Source: Gammaproteobacteria bacterium
GTDB taxonomy: Bacteria > Pseudomonadota > Gammaproteobacteria > Pseudomonadales > Cellvibrionaceae
NCBI GenBank assembly: GCA_004173475.1
Contig: SEBU01000001.1
Span: forward strand, 1,364,001 to 1,428,000
Reading direction: 5' to 3'
DNA: 64,000 nt
Part shown: positions 8,622 through 17,609 of the stretch, piece after piece
How the letters are laid out: each line of letters opens with the position of its first letter
Numbering within the stretch: position 1 is the first letter of the stretch
Translations under genes and position numbers: made by a program
The notes under the pieces: model-generated
Database searches by the model: none
What the model saw: only the letters and a program-made list of their open reading frames with translations
Told to the model about the DNA's origin: nothing

Positions 8622-11600
8622 TTATTGATTAAGAGCTTTTTTTATAGCGGCAATAATTGCTGCCGTAGGCTGCGGTTTTTGCAACCATTGCACGTCTGCA
8701 AACATAGTCGAGCGGCCATTTGCTACACGCTCAGAATCAAGGTTCGCTGAGATAACAATAATAGGTATATGTTTGGTACTGGCATCGCTACGCAACTGAC
8801 GAATCAATTCAATTCCGCTCATATCGGGTAATTCAATATCCATAGTCAATGCTTTGTAGGCGTAGAGCGCTAAACGTTCCAACGCGTTCTGTGCAGAGTA
8901 GGCTATATCCACGCGATAATTTTGCGCACGCAGAACGGTAGCAAATAATTCGGCGACTTCAGGATCATCCTCAATTACCAGGAGTCGCTCACCAGTTGCA
9001 TTGCGCTGGCCGTTAGTAACGGGTGGCGGTGGCGGAGCTGACATGCTTTCTTCAAACGGAATTTCAAAATAAAATTCCGAGCCTTTGCCCACTTCTGAGA
9101 GGAAGCCGACCCGTCCGCCCATGCGCTCGATGATTTCTTTACAAATAGCGAGCCCTAAACCAGTACCGCCTTTTTGACGCGAATCTGACGAATCCGCTTG
9201 CGAAAATTTCTGAAAAATTCGGCTACGGAATTCATCGGGAATTCCCGGGCCTTTATCAATAACCGATACGCGAACGCTATTATAAATACCTTCAACGCGA
9301 AGTTCGACGGTTTCGTCCGGCGGAGAAAATTTCGCCGCGTTCGACAGGTAATTTGCAAGAACTTGTTGCAACCGTTGAAAATCTACCACTACACGCAAAT
9401 CATCACGCACAAAACTATTCAACACAAATTTCACTTGATATTGCGCAGCATAAGCTGAGTTCGCATCAATGGATTGTGAAATGATAGGAATGATGGGTTG
9501 TGACTTGAGGTCAAAATACATTTTTCCTGCATTAAGTTTTTCCATATCCAGCAAATCATTTACCAGATGAATTAATCGCAAACTGTTTTTATGCGCGATA
9601 TTCAGCATTTTTATTGCCGTATTGGGAAGCTCGCCCGCAGCGCCGTTTACAACGATGCCAAGCGCTCCACTTATTGCTGTTAAGGGAGTTCGCAATTCAT
9701 GGCTCACGGTTGAAATAAATTCGCTTTTCATGCGATCCATGCGTTTAATTTCGCTGATGTCACGCGCAATTCCCATGTAACCTGTTATTTCCCCGTCTGC
9801 ACTTCGCAGCACTGACGATGTGACAATAACAGGAAGATGAGAACCGTCTTTGCGCACATATGTCCATTCATTTTCATCCTCATCGCCTTGCCTTGACTTG
9901 GCACTAAATACTTCTGGGCCCGAAGGTATATCCGTACCAAATTCGCGCGACAAGGCAGCCGCGCGCGCTTTAATTTCTGACTCAAGATGGAATTCCGTAG
10001 GCGTATGTTTATCAATGACTTCTGCAGCAGAATATCCCAGTAAACGCTCGGCGCCTTTATTGAAGGTTTTAATAACTCGTTTTGTATCAGTAGATATAAT
10101 TGCTACGCTCGCCGCATCGAAAATAGCTTCGCGCAACGCATTTATTTCTTGCAATTTAATGGCCGCTAATTTTTCCTCAGTGACTTCCTGCAGGTAACCG
10201 TGCCACAGTGTATCTCCACCTTTGAGCTGCTCAGGTCGGGCTTCGCCACGAACCCATATTTCGCCACGACGAGGATGTATGATTCGGAATGTTACGTTCC
10301 AATTTTTAAGGCTTGCAGCAGAAGCCGAAATACTTTCGCTCACCCAACCGATATCGTCAGGATGCACAACATTGAAAACATGAGTGGCGTCCTCTTTTAC
10401 TTCTTCCGCGCTAACGCCGTAAATTTCTTCAATACCGGAGCTGGCAAACGGGAAAAAATTTCTGCCATCAGCATTCAATTGGTATTGATACAAAAACCCT
10501 GGCAACTGATTGCACAATTTTTCAAATCGATCGAGTAGTAATTGTTGTTCAGATTGATCTTGCCAACGCTCAAGCGTAATTCCGACCCATCGCGATAACA
10601 GCCGCATAAAATCTTTATCGAGATCATCGTAGGGCTGGTGACGACTTCTCTCTGAATCGAAGCTCAAGGTGCCGTACATTTTGCCTTGCAGCCAGATAGG
10701 TACGCCTATATAAGAATCGACCTTCATGTGATCGGTAGCGTAGTGATTGGCGTATTCACTTTTTGAAATTTCATCGCTGCTAAATACGTCTTGTTCCCTT
10801 AACGTAAACTCGCAAAAATAATTAGATAGTGGCCCCTCAGCAGATCGCTGACAGGTTTGGCCTACAATAATTTTAATTTGGTATTGTTTGCCTTGTACGC
10901 GACTAATAACGCCGCAAGGTAAACCGAAATAACGCGCCCCTATTTCGAGCGCATGACGCAGCTGATCTTCCGCGGAAGAAAAAGGAACTGATGCAATTTG
11001 GTTTAATGCACGTAACGCCGCTTGTTGGCGGACAACAATAATTTCATTTTTTTTGCGGTCAGTGATATCCGTATACACCCCCAACATAAGCGCAGCTTTA
11101 CCATCGGGCAGCCATTCCACCACCTTTCCACGGGTAAATATCCATTTATAATCACCGTCAGCAACCCGCAAGCGATATTCATTTTCGAACATGGGTGTTT
11201 CGCCTTTAATGTGGCGAATCATTTCGTTGTAACTTGCGCGCTTGTCGCTAGGATGAACACGGGCCATCCATTCTTCAATGTCACCTGTGCCTTCGTCCCC
11301 CTCCAGACCGCACATCGCGCGCCACTCTTTAGAAAAATAGGCTTGGTTTGTGGCGATATTCCATTCCCAGAAACCGGACTCGCTACTTACCAGTGCCAGG
11401 TTTAAACGCTGCCGTGACTGCTCACTGAGATCGCGCTCCTTTTTCACCAAGTCACTGTGATCGCGCAAAACTTGCAGAATATGACGACGGTTAAGCCGTA
11501 GTAAAAACCACAGGACGGCCAATGAAAGTATCCAGCCTGCGAGGTAGTTAGTGATTAAAGTTTGGCGCGCTCCTAAATAAGCAGCTAATTCCGCGCTCAC

Positions 11601-12560
11601 GTCTATCCAGCTGACCACCATTGTTGTAGGGGCGGCTGACGCGCTCGAGGGCGTTTGCCCAGCGAGCCGCACGATCGCCAATAGATAGGTTTTTTCATGG
11701 TGACTTACCGTCCAGGGCACACTCTTATCCATATTGATGTTGGAAAAGATCCCATTCGCCAACCAATCCTTTATCAAAGGATTGTTATAAGACTCTAGGT
11801 ACCACGGGTTGCCGAGATTTTTGCTGCTCGCCGGAATCTCTTGAGAGGGCCCCCATAACAGCTCCCGCGCGATAGGGGTACTTACCAGTACTGCCTGTCC
11901 CTTGCTCTTTTCCGCATCACCCGCGGGCAACAGGGACATGCCCACCTCAATCGCGGCAACACTTCGGTTTGAGCCATCATTAAGATTGATGGGTACAATT
12001 GCCCGATAATTTGCTCCGTAATGTCGAACCTCCATGCCTTTTACAGGGTTTCCGGTTTTCAATGCAGAGCTTAGCAACGGGCTAATTTTGATGATGTCAT
12101 CACCGAACCGCTCCGCCTTATTTGCGCGTAAAAAAATGACTGCTTTAGGTTCTGCTGCCGAACTGAAAAAATGAATGTTGAGCTCACGGAAGCCGAGCGG
12201 AACCATTTGAATCCAGTAGTGTTCGAGCGTCTGCTGTAGTTGCTTACGTAATGTTGCGCTTTGTTCAGCGCCGCCACTACCGCCTTCCATATCGTGAACG
12301 ATAACGGCTTTATGGATGAGACTTGTAACGACGGTATCTTTAGCAATGAGCTCTGCAAAGACCTCCGCATGATGGAGCAAATCCTCTTGAGTAATATTGG
12401 AGGCAGAACCCACCGCCGCCTGCTCCAAAAGCAAACGCTGTTGCCACTCACTTTCCTGGCGTGTCAGTTCATTATGCAGAAGCACTACGAATAAGCCGGT
12501 AATAAGGAGAGTTATACACCACGGCATCCAGGTAAAGAGCCGCTTATTTTCTAGATCCAT
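8622..12560 (-). CDS. Large hybrid sensor histidine kinase (periplasmic sensor, PAS, GAF, PAS, PAS, HisKA, HATPase, REC)
   Basis: A 1312-residue inner-membrane hybrid kinase. Transmembrane helices near residues 12-28 and 338-357 enclose a periplasmic sensor of about 300 residues that I cannot assign to a family with certainty (dCache-like size). Cytoplasmic order: PAS (about 390-500), GAF (about 525-670), two PAS units (about 700-930), HisKA with STVSHELRTPLTAISGALG (His near 953), HATPase_c (NYLSNAAKFS, DKGPGIP, GGTGLGLA) and a C-terminal receiver (VIEDDPEVAELF, acceptor Asp near 1238 in TMDIELPDMSG, late Lys in LQKPQP). A poly-proline stretch (SAPPPPPVT) links kinase and receiver. It is first in a same-strand group with the second kinase, the lone receiver and the CHASE kinase. 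Confidence 0.92.
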   Translation of the reverse strand: MDLENKRLFTWMPWCITLLITGLFVVLLHNELTRQESEWQQRLLLEQAAVGSASNITQEDLLHHAEVFAELIAKDTVVTSLIHKAVIVHDMEGGSGGAEQSATLRKQLQQTLEHYWIQMVPLGFRELNIHFFSSAAEPKAVIFLRANKAERFGDDIIKISPLLSSALKTGNPVKGMEVRHYGANYRAIVPINLNDGSNRSVAAIEVGMSLLPAGDAEKSKGQAVLVSTPIARELLWGPSQEIPASSKNLGNPWYLESYNNPLIKDWLANGIFSNINMDKSVPWTVSHHEKTYLLAIVRLAGQTPSSASAAPTTMVVSWIDVSAELAAYLGARQTLITNYLAGWILSLAVLWFLLRLNRRHILQVLRDHSDLVKKERDLSEQSRQRLNLALVSSESGFWEWNIATNQAYFSKEWRAMCGLEGDEGTGDIEEWMARVHPSDKRASYNEMIRHIKGETPMFENEYRLRVADGDYKWIFTRGKVVEWLPDGKAALMLGVYTDITDRKKNEIIVVRQQAALRALNQIASVPFSSAEDQLRHALEIGARYFGLPCGVISRVQGKQYQIKIIVGQTCQRSAEGPLSNYFCEFTLREQDVFSSDEISKSEYANHYATDHMKVDSYIGVPIWLQGKMYGTLSFDSERSRHQPYDDLDKDFMRLLSRWVGITLERWQDQSEQQLLLDRFEKLCNQLPGFLYQYQLNADGRNFFPFASSGIEEIYGVSAEEVKEDATHVFNVVHPDDIGWVSESISASAASLKNWNVTFRIIHPRRGEIWVRGEARPEQLKGGDTLWHGYLQEVTEEKLAAIKLQEINALREAIFDAASVAIISTDTKRVIKTFNKGAERLLGYSAAEVIDKHTPTEFHLESEIKARAAALSREFGTDIPSGPEVFSAKSRQGDEDENEWTYVRKDGSHLPVIVTSSVLRSADGEITGYMGIARDISEIKRMDRMKSEFISTVSHELRTPLTAISGALGIVVNGAAGELPNTAIKMLNIAHKNSLRLIHLVNDLLDMEKLNAGKMYFDLKSQPIIPIISQSIDANSAYAAQYQVKFVLNSFVRDDLRVVVDFQRLQQVLANYLSNAAKFSPPDETVELRVEGIYNSVRVSVIDKGPGIPDEFRSRIFQKFSQADSSDSRQKGGTGLGLAICKEIIERMGGRVGFLSEVGKGSEFYFEIPFEESMSAPPPPPVTNGQRNATGERLLVIEDDPEVAELFATVLRAQNYRVDIAYSAQNALERLALYAYKALTMDIELPDMSGIELIRQLRSDASTKHIPIIVISANLDSERVANGRSTMFADVQWLQKPQPTAAIIAAIKKALNQ

Positions 12561-12745
12561 TGATCATCTCTTGCAGATATAGCCATCACTCTTTAATGCG
12601 ATTTAAGTTCTATATCCAGTGTAGTGCAGATTTTTTGAAGGGCCGAATTTGGGGACTGAATTTACGTACTGAATTTAAGGATCGAAATGACCGTCAATGA
12701 GAAGAGCGTAGCGATGATAGTTACTAAAACGAGTTGATGCTGAAA

Positions 12746-13057
12746 CTAATCCCCAACATCAGCACTTTTTGCAGCACGTTTACGACGGGCATCTTTAGGA
12801 TCCACCAGCAACGGGCGGTAAATCTCTACCCGATCTCCCGCATGCAGTACATGAGAGGCGCTTTTACTACCCAGGGACTCACCAAAAATTCCTAATTTGG
12901 CGGTGGGAATATTAATTTCAGGAAAATATTTCACTATGCCGGAACGCTCCACAGCTTGTAGCGCTGTAGTACCGGGCTCTACCAGCAGCGAAATGATTTT
13001 CTGTTTGTGCGGAAGTGCATAGGCGACCTCTACGGTAATTAAGTCGAAATCAGCCAT
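12746..13057 (-). CDS. rnfH: RnfH/RatB-family ubiquitin-like protein
   Basis: A small protein of about 103 residues with a beta-grasp (ubiquitin-like) fold of the RnfH/RatB family; E. coli RatB is the neighbour of RatA and its molecular role is unsettled. Typical features are the opening MADFDLITVEVAYALP, the segment VEPGTTALQAVERSGI, LGIFGE and DRVEIYRPLLVDPKDARRKRA. The ORF track runs 32 codons further upstream into ratA, but the ATG at 13057 has a good AGGAATTCT ribosome site and matches the family start. It follows ratA by 7 bases and is surely co-transcribed with it. Confidence 0.9.
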   Translation of the reverse strand: MADFDLITVEVAYALPHKQKIISLLVEPGTTALQAVERSGIVKYFPEINIPTAKLGIFGESLGSKSASHVLHAGDRVEIYRPLLVDPKDARRKRAAKSADVGD

Positions 13058-13064
13058 AGAATTC

Positions 13065-13499
13065 CTAACGATAAATTTGCTTGGCACGGGCGCAGAGCGC
13101 ATCAACCTGCTTGCCAGCAACTGATTCGAATAGCTTGCCAATAGCCATACCAAGTAGCCGGTTTTTTAATTCAAACTCAAGATCAAAGCTGACTTTGCAG
13201 GCATTCTCACCCAAAGCAGTAAAACGCCAAAAACCGTGTAGTGATTTGAATGGGCCATCTACCAGCGTCATGCTCATAAGTGTCGGTGACTGAAGATGAT
13301 TGCGGGTTATAAAACTGTGGGTGACTCCCGCTTTACTTAAATCCAGGCGAGCTTCCAGCCACTCGCCTTCGCGCTTAAGTATTTCCGCACCTACGCAGCC
13401 ATCCAGATATTGGGGATATGCTTCAATGTCATTCACCAAGTCAAACATCTGCTGCGCAGAATAATTAACGAGTGCTGAGCGATTTACCCTGTGCGACAC
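13065..13499 (-). CDS. ratA: RatA, START/coenzyme Q-binding family protein (type II toxin-antitoxin toxin homologue)
   Basis: A member of the polyketide-cyclase/START superfamily (COQ10-like). The E. coli homologue RatA was reported to block 70S ribosome formation, while the yeast/Caulobacter relatives bind ubiquinone; the physiological role here is open. Family-typical segments are NRSALVNYSAQQMFDLVNDI, YPQYLDGCVGAEIL and VDGPFKSLHGFW. The ORF track opens at a TTG; I choose the GTG seven codons in, because GGAGAA sits six bases before it and the product then matches the usual short N-terminus. The partner rnfH follows. In many gammaproteobacteria this pair is divergent from smpB; here a symporter gene lies between them. 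Confidence 0.88.
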   Translation of the reverse strand: MSHRVNRSALVNYSAQQMFDLVNDIEAYPQYLDGCVGAEILKREGEWLEARLDLSKAGVTHSFITRNHLQSPTLMSMTLVDGPFKSLHGFWRFTALGENACKVSFDLEFELKNRLLGMAIGKLFESVAGKQVDALCARAKQIYR

Positions 13500-13528
13500 A
13501 AATAATTCTCCACGACCCAAGATCGCTA

Positions 13529-14911
13529 TTAATCAGCAACCAGGCGGGTCGCTATAGGGAAAAATAAATTGATAATGATCGCCAAGACTGCAATCGGCGA
13601 AACATAGCGCAGCACCCAGCGCCATACGGCGAGTAAGCGCGGGTGATCCTGTTGCATCTCGTGGGCTGATAGCTCGCGTTTCATTATCCAACCAACAAAA
13701 ATAGCGGTAAGCAAACCGCCGCTAGGCAGAAGCAAGTTGGTGGTAAAGAAATCGAGACAAGAATAGAAGTTCATGCCCCAGAGCAACTCTTGCTCTGACC
13801 ACTGGTTGAAGGATAGGACTGACCCCAATCCTAATAGCCATGCGGCACCCGCTACCAAAAGACTAGCGCTGATACGGTGGAAACCAAATCGTTCATGCAA
13901 ATAGGCAACGCCCGGCTCAAGCAACGACATAGTGGAGCTCCAAGCTGCAAGCACCACCATCCCAAAAAAGGCAATACCCAAAAATGTACCCATGGGCATA
14001 GAGCCGAAAGCGACCGGCAAGGTGACAAACATAAGCCCTGGACCACTGCTGGGTTCGATCCCGGGCGTCGCAAATACGAAAGCAAAAATCGCCACGCCCG
14101 TGAGAAGCCCTACGAGCACATCGAGCACTGCAACGGTTATCACCGTCTTACCAATTGATGCAGTGCTGGGCATGTAAGCACCGTAAGCCATGATGGCTCC
14201 CATACCTATGCTTAGCGTAAAGAAGGCGTGGCCGAGGGCCAATAACGCAGAGTTCCAGGATAGATCTTCGATGTTAAAGCTAAACATAAACCGGGCGCTG
14301 GTCATGATTTCGCCAGTGGTAAAGGCATAACCCAGCAGAATCAGTAACAATATAAACAATGTAGGCATCATAAAGCGGATGGCATTTTCCAGGCCTTTAG
14401 TAACGCCAAACATCAACACCAAAGCAGTCATCGAGATGAAAGCCGTGTGCCATTGCACCAAGCGACTTTGGTCGGCCAAAAGCGTATTGAACAGCTCGTT
14501 AGAACTCTCACCGTTAAGACCACCAAACTTCCCTTCGATGGCCGCGACAAGGTAATCCAACGTCCATCCGGCGATGACGGAATAGTAAGAAAGGATAAAA
14601 AAACCAGCCAGCACCCCCATCCAACCTATGATTGACCACAGCCGCGTAGAACCTATGTCGCTACTGATATTGGACATAGCGGTGACGGGGTTCGCACGGC
14701 CTTTACGGCCAATCATAATCTCGGCCATCATGATGGGGATGCCAACCAAGGCAACGCACACCAAATAAAGCAGCACAAATGCCGCACCGCCGTTTTCGCC
14801 CGTGATGTAAGGGAACTTCCAGATATTACCCAATCCAACAGCAGAGCCGGTGGCCGCCAGGATAAAGCTGCCGCGCCCCCAGATGGCGTGCTGTTTAAGT
14901 CGTTTAGCCAT
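13529..14911 (-). CDS. Sodium-dependent neurotransmitter:sodium symporter (NSS/SNF) family transporter
   Basis: Inner-membrane amino-acid or amine symporter of the NSS (LeuT-type) family with about 11-12 hydrophobic segments. The hallmark first helix GSAVGLGNIWKFPYITGENGG contains the unwound substrate- and sodium-binding stretch, and later segments (ATPGIEPSSGPGLMFVTLP; AAWSSTMSLLEP) match conserved family helices. Product is 460 residues from the ATG at 14911, which has GGAG six bases upstream; the ORF track's longer start adds 81 residues unlike the family and runs over the smpB promoter. It is divergent from smpB. The substrate cannot be read from sequence. Confidence 0.9.
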   Translation of the reverse strand: MAKRLKQHAIWGRGSFILAATGSAVGLGNIWKFPYITGENGGAAFVLLYLVCVALVGIPIMMAEIMIGRKGRANPVTAMSNISSDIGSTRLWSIIGWMGVLAGFFILSYYSVIAGWTLDYLVAAIEGKFGGLNGESSNELFNTLLADQSRLVQWHTAFISMTALVLMFGVTKGLENAIRFMMPTLFILLLILLGYAFTTGEIMTSARFMFSFNIEDLSWNSALLALGHAFFTLSIGMGAIMAYGAYMPSTASIGKTVITVAVLDVLVGLLTGVAIFAFVFATPGIEPSSGPGLMFVTLPVAFGSMPMGTFLGIAFFGMVVLAAWSSTMSLLEPGVAYLHERFGFHRISASLLVAGAAWLLGLGSVLSFNQWSEQELLWGMNFYSCLDFFTTNLLLPSGGLLTAIFVGWIMKRELSAHEMQQDHPRLLAVWRWVLRYVSPIAVLAIIINLFFPIATRLVAD

Positions 14912-15026
14912 GAAAGCTCCAAAAATGGATGTTTGTGACTTGTAAGGTGAATTGTAACGGGATTGCCTCCACAAGATAAGTCCAGTGAGATCAAGCGCAT
15001 GCGCGAAACTTCTCACAAAATACGCG

Positions 15027-15032
15027 TATAAT
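15027..15032 (+). promoter_or_regulatory. Putative -10 element of the smpB promoter
   Basis: A perfect TATAAT lies 47 bases before the smpB ATG. The stretch 17 bases upstream does not match TTGACA well, so the -35 is weak or replaced by other contacts. An AGGAG ribosome site follows just before the gene. Confidence 0.5.
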
Positions 15033-15079
15033 GCGCGCCTGCTTCCGGAAGGGGTTTTAATTAGGAGCCTATAGACGTT

Positions 15080-15565
15080 ATGGCCAAGAAAAATACGCAA
15101 AAAAATAATGGCAGCACCATCGCTCTCAACAAGAAAGCCAAGTTCGATTATCACCTGTCTGACCGCTTCGAATGTGGAATGGTACTGCAGGGCTGGGAAG
15201 TAAAAAGCTTGCGTGCTGGCAAAACCCAGCTAACCGATTGTTACGTGTTCTTTAAAAACAACGAAGCGTGGCTCTTAGGCGCGCAAATCACACCTATTCA
15301 ATCTGTATCTACTCATTACGTGGTGGACCCGACCCGTACGCGCAAGCTTTTGCTGAATCGTCGCGAAATAACGCGGCTGCAGGAAGCATCACAGCAAAAG
15401 GGTTATACAGTTGTAGCAACCGCCTTTTACTGGAAAGCGCATCTGATTAAATGTGAGATTGCGTTGGCGAAAGGTAAGCAAGAGCACGATAAGCGCGAGA
15501 CTGAAAAAGAACGCGATTGGGCGCGACAAAAACAGCGCATTTTCCAAACCGGAAATAAGGATTAA
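15080..15565 (+). CDS. smpB: SsrA-binding protein SmpB
   Basis: RNA-binding partner of tmRNA in trans-translation, which frees ribosomes stalled on broken messages and tags the product for proteolysis. The 161-residue protein is of usual size and shows the family core: [36 protein letters not shown] and the basic C-terminal tail [24 protein letters not shown] that enters the ribosomal mRNA channel. AGGAG precedes the ATG and a TATAAT lies upstream. No tmRNA gene is visible in the flanks, although ssrA often lies near smpB in other genomes. A 19-base piece of this gene recurs about 450 bases downstream. Confidence 0.97.
   Translation: MAKKNTQKNNGSTIALNKKAKFDYHLSDRFECGMVLQGWEVKSLRAGKTQLTDCYVFFKNNEAWLLGAQITPIQSVSTHYVVDPTRTRKLLLNRREITRLQEASQQKGYTVVATAFYWKAHLIKCEIALAKGKQEHDKRETEKERDWARQKQRIFQTGNKD
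15249..15267 (+). repeat. 19-bp repeat copy 1 (inside smpB)
   Basis: TCTTTAAAAACAACGAAGC inside smpB recurs exactly at 15699-15717 in the noncoding gap before cysE; the match continues for four more bases with one mismatch. Confidence 0.8.
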
Positions 15566-15698
15566 AACTCCAGGCGTGCCCGTATTAGCGAGCCGGTAAC
15601 AGAGAGAGCACAAGATCGTGAAGTTAGCTATTTGGGAGATGCGACTACGTCCTGTAAGCATACGACCTGCCAGCGTGGGCGCGTTGTAATATAAACTC

Positions 15699-15717
15699 TC
15701 TTTAAAAACAACGAAGC
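15699..15717 (+). repeat. 19-bp repeat copy 2 (smpB-cysE gap)
   Basis: Exact copy of smpB positions 15249-15267, in the same orientation and outside any gene. The surroundings do not resemble smpB, so it is either a tiny leftover of a duplication or a template-switch insertion. Confidence 0.8.
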
Positions 15718-15777
15718 ATGGTACGGCGAGGTGACACGCAACACTTGCAAGCGTCATCTCCAACCGCAATAATCTTT

Positions 15778-15783
15778 TATACT
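15778..15783 (+). promoter_or_regulatory. Possible -10 element upstream of cysE
   Basis: TATACT lies 28 bases before the cysE ATG. No convincing -35 sits at 16-18 bases upstream, so the call is tentative. A GAGG ribosome site follows at the gene start. Confidence 0.3.
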
Positions 15784-15811
15784 TTCGGCAACGATTGACC
15801 GAGGCCTTCCG

Positions 15812-16609
15812 ATGAACGCAACTGTCCCCGCACTACCGCTGGATGCTCTCTGGGAATCCATTCGCAGCCAAACGCGTAAACAAGCAGACAATGAACCTGT
15901 GTTGGCGAGCTTTCTCTACGCCACAATCCTCAACCATGACACTCTCGAAGCTGCGCTTAGCTTCCACCTTGCTAACAAGCTTGATAGCCCCGCGTTGCCC
16001 GCAATGCTAGTACGTGAAGTGATTGAGCAGGCGATGCGTTCCAGTCCAGACATTGGCCTTGCTGTGCGCGCGGATTTACAAGCCGTAAGTGAACGCGACT
16101 CAGCATGCTGCTCTCTGGTGACACCCTTCCTTTATTTCAAAGGCTTCCATGCACTACAGGCCTATCGCGTAGCCCACTGGCTTTGGCTGCAAGGGCGCAA
16201 CTCGCTCGCACTATTTCTGCAGAATCGTATCTCCTGCGTTTTTGCGGTAGATATTCACCCCAACGCCAAAATTGGTAAGGGCATTATGTTCGATCATGCC
16301 ACCGGAATCGTAATCGGTGAAACAGCGGTGGTTGAAGACAATGTTTCCATCATGCAATCGGTCACCCTGGGCGGAACCGGTAAAGAACATGGGGATCGCC
16401 ATCCTAAAGTTCGCAGTGGTGTACTTATTAGTGCAGGTGCAAAAGTGCTGGGCAATATCGAAATTGGGGAATGCGCCAAGATAGGTGCCGGCAGTGTCGT
16501 TTTGAAAGATGTAGCTCCACGTACTACAGTTGCAGGTGTACCTGCGCGCGAATTGGGCACAAGCCCCTGTCTACAACCAGCGCGCGACATGAATCACCAG
16601 ATTAACTAG
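15812..16609 (+). CDS. cysE: Serine O-acetyltransferase CysE
   Basis: Transfers acetyl from acetyl-CoA to L-serine, giving O-acetylserine, the committed step of cysteine synthesis in the cytoplasm. At 265 residues it has the standard architecture: an N-terminal helical SATase domain (about 1-140, with VLASFLYATILNHDTLEAALSFHLANKL) and a left-handed beta-helix of hexapeptide repeats (about 145-245). The catalytic His is in GIMFDHATGIVIGET, and GGTGKEHGDRHPK, ISAGAKVLGNIEIGE and VPARELG are family signatures. The ATG has GAGG seven bases upstream. Its stop TAG overlaps a GTG start of the next gene by one base, indicating translational coupling. Confidence 0.96.
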   Translation: MNATVPALPLDALWESIRSQTRKQADNEPVLASFLYATILNHDTLEAALSFHLANKLDSPALPAMLVREVIEQAMRSSPDIGLAVRADLQAVSERDSACCSLVTPFLYFKGFHALQAYRVAHWLWLQGRNSLALFLQNRISCVFAVDIHPNAKIGKGIMFDHATGIVIGETAVVEDNVSIMQSVTLGGTGKEHGDRHPKVRSGVLISAGAKVLGNIEIGECAKIGAGSVVLKDVAPRTTVAGVPARELGTSPCLQPARDMNHQIN

Positions 16610-17595
16610 TGCTAGATAAACAACCTCAACAGGCGCTTGTTAACCGACAACTTGTGGTAAACGAGGCTATGTTGCGATCTTCATTCGGATGGGTGCTGCG
16701 ATTACTCGCCACAACTGGGGTAATGTGGGCGCTGTCTTGCAGCTCAGCCGGTGCCGAAGAGCCAGTTCTTGTAGCAGTCAATTATGACCTCCCCGCCGAT
16801 TACCATCGCTTCCTGCGTGGTCGTGATCCACTCAATGTAAATTTCTTTGGCGGGCCCAGCGCACGCAGAGATGTTGTTGAGATGGTACTGCTCATGCAGG
16901 CACTTAATTTAGGTGGGTTCAAAAGACCTATAGAAATCCACGTAGAACCTAGTTATCTGCGCATTCTCCGAGGCGTTGCCGACGGCCAATTTATTAGCTC
17001 CGGCGCACTAATGTGGAAGGCCGATATTGATATGTTAGAAGCGGCCTATTTTGTAAGCCGTCCTGTCGTTAAAGAAGGAGAATTTCGGGTGGGCATCTAC
17101 ACAGGCGCAAAAAATCGTAACCGCCTTAATGCCATGCCACACTCCAAACTCAAGAATCTGAATGTTGTGACCAGCGCGCAATGGCAGAGCGATGTTCAAA
17201 CCTTGAAACGCCTGGGATTTAAAAACATCACCTACTCACCTAACTGGGTCAATATGGTACGCATGATCGGCGCTGAGCGTGCCGAAATAACCCTTGCGCC
17301 ATTTCAGACCACGCCCGATATGAGTATTACAGTAGACGATGTAACCCTGTATCCGATCAAGGATGTCACGGTCGCGATCTCAGGTTCACGTCACTGGCCA
17401 ATAAGCCGTAAGCATCCCCAAGGTAAAGATTTTTATACAGCGTTGGAACGTGGCTTAAATCAGCTCGAGGTGAAGGGAATTATTCAGCAAGCCTATCGTG
17501 AATGCGGTTTTTTCCATCCTGATGTTGCGCAGTGGACGTTACTGAAACCGACCATAGACACGCAACCGTCTCCTGTTAAACATCTACCAAATTAG
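16609..17595 (+). CDS. Periplasmic solute-binding-protein-like protein of unknown ligand
   Basis: Resembles extracellular family-3 substrate-binding proteins in overall pattern (two-lobed alternation, EGEFRVGIYTG in the hinge region, a late conserved YRECGFF) but lacks an adjacent ABC permease, so it may be a stand-alone sensor-like periplasmic protein. A signal peptide is seen at residues 21-50 (MLRSSFGWVLRLLATTGVMW, cleavage near AGAEE). The ORF starts at a GTG overlapping the cysE stop (TAGTG); the ATG at 16669, directly before the signal peptide, is the alternative start. Coupling to cysE suggests co-expression, not necessarily shared function. I do not recognise a named family. Confidence 0.7.
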   Translation: MLDKQPQQALVNRQLVVNEAMLRSSFGWVLRLLATTGVMWALSCSSAGAEEPVLVAVNYDLPADYHRFLRGRDPLNVNFFGGPSARRDVVEMVLLMQALNLGGFKRPIEIHVEPSYLRILRGVADGQFISSGALMWKADIDMLEAAYFVSRPVVKEGEFRVGIYTGAKNRNRLNAMPHSKLKNLNVVTSAQWQSDVQTLKRLGFKNITYSPNWVNMVRMIGAERAEITLAPFQTTPDMSITVDDVTLYPIKDVTVAISGSRHWPISRKHPQGKDFYTALERGLNQLEVKGIIQQAYRECGFFHPDVAQWTLLKPTIDTQPSPVKHLPN

Positions 17596-17609
17596 ACACG
17601 TCCATTAAC

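Noticed and set aside
15566-15811. tmRNA (ssrA) gene next to smpB
   Set aside because: No GGGGCTGA-type 5' end, tag-coding frame or tRNA-like 3' end could be seen.
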